In this document: positions 59,828-64,000 of the stretch, one piece after another | Position numbering within the stretch: position 1 is the first letter of the stretch | Layout: every line of letters starts with the position of its first letter | Assembly: GCF_052857255.1 (NCBI RefSeq) | Contig: NC_135505.1 | Location: 63,526,149 to 63,590,148, forward strand | Length of the DNA stretch: 64,000 bases | Source: Amblyomma americanum | Lineage: Eukaryota; Arthropoda; Arachnida; Ixodida; Ixodidae | Reading direction: 5' to 3' | Position numbers and translations under genes: made by a program | Notes under the pieces: model-generated | The model's database searches: none | What the model was told of the DNA's origin: nothing | Seen by the model: only the letters and a program-made list of their open reading frames with translations

Positions 59828-61114
59828 TTATGTTGGAGGATTAGAACAAACGATCTTGGCTAGATATACAAAGTAGTCATTGAATATGTCTGCTAACTCC
59901 TTGCCTTTAACTCGCTTACTATTTACTATTATTTCAAACTCTTCCGTTTGGTGAATACCACGCTTAAGAATTTGGTTAAGTTTAGGCCACAATACATCGC
60001 TGAGAGATTGGTTTGCACACAATATATTCTCAAAATAATTCTTTTTAACATTACGTAAAAAGTTTGTTACAAAGTTGCGGTATTTTTTGAAGGTAGAGAA
60101 ACCTGCTGAATTTCTCGTTCAGAAAAATTCTGAAAACAAAAACTTTTTCTTCTCGATAATTCCCAGGCACTCATTGGTGAGCCATGGCTTGCGTATCTTA
60201 CGATTCTTCGTAACCTTTTTGAACTTAAAACAGTCCTTGTATATACTTATCAGCATTGTCATGAACAGGTTATAAGTGCTATCAGGATCGCTATTCTCAA
60301 AAATTCGGCTCCAGTCTTCGTTTTGAATTCCAGATCGAAAAGCATTTAGCGTTTTAAAGTTTATTTCTTGTGCAACGTCTGACTCACAGTGATTCGATGT
60401 TTTCAGTATTTCAGTGTGCTTGCTAAACATAAAAATTGGTGAGTGATCGCTTATATGTGTCTGAATAATCCCGATTGCACACAGTCATCCGTACTGTTTG
60501 TTGTGAAAAGATCAAGCAAACTTTCGGTCATAGAAGTTATTCGTGTTGGTTCTGTTATGACATTTTTGTTCCCAAATGAATCAAGAAGAAGTTCTAATTA
60601 ACGACCATTGTATCTATGGGGCAATAGGTAAATGTTAGTCACCCCCTAGAGTGACACACAACTTATTAGTGCAAGCGAAGTTTAGCAGTTCGTCTAAAAA
60701 TCCCAAAATCGCATAATTTCCCCACCAGGCGGACGGTAAAGAACGACAAGCATGGATTTCTGGCACTGAACTGTCAAAACTTCATAATCTGTTGTGTTTA
60801 GAGAAAAAATCTTCCACAATGCTGCATGAAAGGCGTTGTGATATAAGCTGCATCACACCACCGCCACGGTGACAAGATCTATTTAAGAAAAACGTTTGGT
60901 AACCAGCTAAGAAAAATACATCAGCAGATGCGTACCAAGTTTCAGTTATCATAATAACATGAAATAGGAAAGAGAATTCAAGAAAGGATGCCGTCAATTC
61001 GTCGTATTTGTTCCGTAGGGACTGTGCATTGAAGTGCAGAAAGGAAAGACAGTCATTTTTTGGTTGCTCGATAGCATTCGATGCAATCATTGAAACGGAA
61101 AAGGGAAAATTCAA
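59828..61114 (-). pseudogene. CR1 endonuclease and linker, degraded
   Basis: The frame 61114-60782 contains the endonuclease start (FLHFNAQSLRNK, ITETWYA, RGGGV). Frames 60430-60119 and 60022-59828 cover the linker to the RT, including RKPWLTNEC. The central endonuclease region around 60780-60430 is in no single frame. Confidence 0.7.
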
Positions 61115-61629
61115 GTTTCTGCTAAAATATCAACTAGACTATCTTTTCCAGATCTGCATCATAAGTGATATGCACAACGTTAGACGTTTCTGTTTGCCGT
61201 GCCAAAACGTTTCCACCACGCGCACATGCGACCCGCAAGCGCCTTTCGTCTTTCCTTTTCATCGTCATTCCGAGCAATTTCTTTAGTTGTGGGCACAGGT
61301 GTTCCTTCACGTATACTTGGTCTTCATCTTTAAATCCTAGCTTATCCGCCGTGAAACGTTTCTTGCGTGTTTTTTTAGTTCTGCATCACGCGTTCTTCGA
61401 CTGTTGAACATCACCACAATTTTCGGCTCTGCTGAAGCATTGCGTGTTGCAACACGGTGGCATATGTCGATATCCTCATCGCTAATCGGCCCTCCAATCA
61501 CGTTGTGAACCTTATCTAGAATACTGAAAACGTTTTCTTCCTTGCATTTAGAATTCCTTTCAGTTCAATGTTCTTAATCCGGGAATACTGATCCTGAGCC
61601 ACGATCTTTTGGGAATTTTCATGCACCGA

Positions 61630-61821
61630 TTATTTTACTCTTTCAAGTTCCTGGGACAGTTTTTCTTGGTTTGCCTTTAGTGCGGCATTTTCCTTCTTAA
61701 CCTCGGCGCAATCATCCTTGAGGTCTTCATATTGTTTGCTAACAAATTCCAATGAGTTTTTCAACTCCCGAATTTCTTTGCGAAATTCGCGCTTCAGGCC
61801 AGCAATGTCCGGTCCTCTCAT
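61630..61821 (-). pseudogene. CR1 ORF1 coiled-coil fragment
   Basis: The 63-codon frame starts ATG and has regular leucine/charged heptads (KREFRKEIRELKNSLEF), a coiled coil as found in CR1 ORF1 proteins. The following frame is broken. It could also be a chance coiled coil, but position and strand fit. Confidence 0.5.
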
Positions 61822-61924
61822 AGCAAAGGTTTTACCGCAGGCTCACACAAAACTTCAAGCGACAAGTGGCAGCAAGGGCAGTAGAAACAAGACAAGAAAA
61901 ACGAACTGCTAAAATATTCGAACG

Positions 61925-62238
61925 TGTGAATGAATGTAGACGTATGAGCTTCCAGCTGTCCCGTTCACTGCCCCGGCTGCCAAGTGACCGCGTGAATGGC
62001 GGCTTCGTCCTTATGAGCAAAACCGGTGGTGACGCTCAGTCACGTGGTTACAGCGATGCAGGATGGTTGACTGTGATGTCGCCAGTACAGCCGCACCCTC
62101 GGCGCTTCGTCAGAAGCCTGTGGATGAACCGTGTAGGCACCTGTGAATGAATGCAGACGTATGAGCTCCCAGCTGTCCTGTTCGCTGCCCCGGCTGCCAA
62201 GTCAACCTCGAATAAATGTGGAGAATCCTCCACATCTG
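61925..62238 (+). repeat. Probable LTR and partial second copy
   Basis: A candidate LTR runs from TGTAGGCACC (62130) to CTCCACA (62238), with AATAAA at about 62212-62217. The first part of the same sequence is repeated at 61925-61990. It is followed by 'tctggtgacacc', a possible primer binding site starting TGGTGACACC. Confidence 0.5.
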
Positions 62239-64000
62239 GTGACACCGGACGACAGCTTCGCCGCACGCAACTCCGCTCCCACCGGCTCTGCGCTCCTGCT
62301 AGTCCTGTCCCTGTACTTTGCCTTGCCGCTGCATGCCCGCTGTTTGCACCCGGCCTTCGGCAGTTTCTTCTCGCCGCCATGTCGGCGCCTACCAGCGCAC
62401 GCGGTGCGCTCCTCCAGCTGTATCAGCACTCTTTCCTTCCTTGGCTGCCCGGCCTGCCCGCTTTTCATGCCAGGGACCACGTTTTGTGGCTGGCGCTGCT
62501 GGACTCGCATTTTCATTTCAACAACGTGCCCAGGCAACGTGTATCAGCACGCCAGCCGCGAACTACCGCCCGGTCTCCTGGCACAGCTGCGGTTGCCGCT
62601 TCCCGGCCCCGACGTATACGCTGATTTCAAGAAGGGTCTAACGGCGTACTTTGGCTTGCAGCTCCCGCCTATTCTCTGCGCTTCTGTTCCCGACTCCGAA
62701 GTTGCGGCGCTACTCATTCCACCACCGCTGGCCGCATTCCCTATCCGAGCTGTTTCTGCTTCCCTCCGCCCGCTCCTACGCCGACGCCCCTCCCCACAAC
62801 GGTCTCTCCACTATTGCCGCCACCGTATGTGCCCCCCCCCCCAATCTTCGGCAAGTGCCACGTCAGCACGCGTCGCCCACCTTCACACCCAGCTGCCTCG
62901 TGCTACACCTCGGTTTCTCCCTAGTTCGCTGCAACGGCCCCTATGGCCGGCCACCTACCTGCGAGCTCCCGTCCCTAAGCGCCTACTGTCCAGCCCTCCT
63001 TTCCAGCTGTGGCGCCTGCCCTTTGGCCATCACCGGCAGCACCCTCCTTCGACACAGGCCCGGACTCACTTCTAGTCCCAAGTTCGCCTGCTCCCTCAAG
63101 TCAACAGCAGTGAGCACAACTGTCATTCCGGTCGCGAGGAACGCATGCACCTCACCCCAGGGCCTTGTCGCGCCTAACGCGCCACCCGGCATGCCTGCCC
63201 CGCATCCCTGCCCACCAGGCGCCTTCACAAGTGCCTGTGCCTCCGCGACAGACGAGAAAGCCCGATCATATCCTTCCAATTCCGACAACTATGCTCCGGA
63301 CTTGCGTCGTGTTTCCCAAGCCACCTGTCCCAATGCCATAGTGAGCTCGTTTTTGCAGACAGCCGTGCACCCTTTCAACCGTTTCGCCCATTTTCCTACA
63401 CGGCCGCCCATGTCCCATGCAGCAGACCTCCAGCTCAGTGCCATCCGTCGTTGTTTCGCCATCGCCAGCGGCCGAGGCTTCATTTTCATTTCTTCGGCGG
63501 TGGTTTACCCACACCATACCTTCGTCCGCACCGACTGGGCCAGTGCACATCGCTTATCTCCCGTACATTCCCCCGCAGCTGCCTTTTCTGTATCGGCCTC
63601 TCCCGATCCATTTCAACCAACTGCCGGCCCCACACTCCCCCCGTACGACTCATGCACGCCTCGCTCGCCTCCCATTCCTCGAAGCCTTTCCGGCCTGTTT
63701 CCGTCACCATCATCTTTTGCCTCCCCTGGCCCTTTGCGAAGCAGCCAGGCTTGACCGCCCGAGCTTGTTTCTTCCGTCCGACAGCCTTCCCGACCTGTTA
63801 CCCGACCTTCACTGCCATGAAGAAACTTGTACATACCGTTTTTTTTATTTTTTTTGCGATAGGGGGACGGGAGCTTCTGTAGCGGCGCTGGCATCGCCAG
63901 CAGCTCTGATAATGAAGATGAAGCTGTGAATGCGTCCTTCCTCGCGCAGAACAGGATTCATTCGGCAACCGGCCTGGCCAGCAATCTCAACAGCCTGCTG
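62239..64000 (+). mobile_element. Decayed LTR-element gag region, family not assigned
   Basis: It is GC- and proline-rich, with overlapping plus-strand frames but no single intact ORF. A possible Gag start at 62380 reads MSAPTSARGALLQLY and then shifts frame near 62520, where PGPDVYADFKKGLTAYFG follows. The last part (63885-64000) repeats 52232-52440. No RT or protease is in the window, and the element probably continues to the right. A host gene fragment cannot be excluded. Confidence 0.4.

Larger units (their letters stand above)
58316..61920 (-). mobile_element. CR1-type LINE, near full length, host of the I insertion
   Basis: On the minus strand: a possible ORF1 coiled coil (61821-61630), endonuclease (LHFNAQSLRNKYDEL, ITETW, near 61050-60950), RT pieces, and a C-terminal thumb (58855-58373). 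The 3' untranslated part continues at 53065-52452. Together it is about 4.2 kb. Several stops and frameshifts are present, including near 60780, 59825 and 59465. The 5' boundary near 61920 is inferred from where LTR-like sequence begins. Confidence 0.8.

Noticed and set aside
62143..63754. Long proline-rich plus-strand ORFs as a host gene
   Set aside because: Overlapping frames of similar length in GC-rich sequence next to an LTR-like start; more likely a decayed element than a gene.

Overview
This is a repeat-dense eukaryotic window, most likely from a hard tick (Ixodida). The case rests on tRNA-derived SINEs that look like the tick Ruka family (A box plus B box, shared body around 44.9, 48.9 and 30 kb), on LINEs of the CR1, RTE and RNase H-bearing I/LOA/R1 groups, on Ty3/gypsy elements, and on long simple repeats. 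There are no operons, no bacterial signals and no CRISPR array. The organism call is inference from repeat content, not from a marker gene.

Layout. 1-14.5 kb: copy A of an old segmental duplication whose partner, copy B, lies at 18.2-22.5 kb. Copy A has been swollen by insertions: a full-length Ty3/gypsy element on the minus strand with identical 173-bp LTRs (2128-6901), a fold-back hairpin element (6972-7303), a rearranged second gypsy element whose two outer ends are inverted copies of the same LTR end (7347-10167), a CACGTG-rich tandem repeat (11.3-11.9 kb) and a TIR-bounded insertion with a LINE 3' end and a (GGAT)n minisatellite (11900-13299). Both duplicate copies keep a minus-strand ORF that starts with a signal-peptide-like sequence. 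15.6-18.2 kb between the copies: decayed LINE and gypsy remnants. 23.8-42.3 kb: a nest of minus-strand LINEs of one RNase H-bearing family (copy 1 at 37-42.3 kb, copy 2 at 26.5-32.9 kb, a 5' fragment at 36.5 kb). Copy 2 is interrupted by an RTE element, itself interrupted by a SINE. An I-type remnant lies at 34-35.8 kb and a THAP zinc-finger fragment at 36.3 kb. 42-50 kb: mostly unassigned sequence with a Ruka-like SINE, an RTE tail and a SINE inserted inside another SINE.

50.3-51.6 kb holds the only host-type protein gene I can support: a membrane-anchored GH18 (chitinase-like) protein that has lost its catalytic glutamate. 52.4-61.9 kb is a CR1-type LINE split by a 5.25-kb I-type LINE. The I element has its 5' part inverted relative to its 3' part and a 15-bp target duplication around the whole, the hallmark of twin priming. 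61.9-64 kb is a decayed LTR-element start.

Functionally the window is a transposon graveyard with one nearly intact pol gene. The gypsy pol is open over its full length and is joined to gag by a textbook -1 frameshift signal, but most of gag is deleted. The other elements carry stops and frameshifts. No CRISPR-like or other novel multi-gene system was found; the main novelty is in retrotransposon structure.
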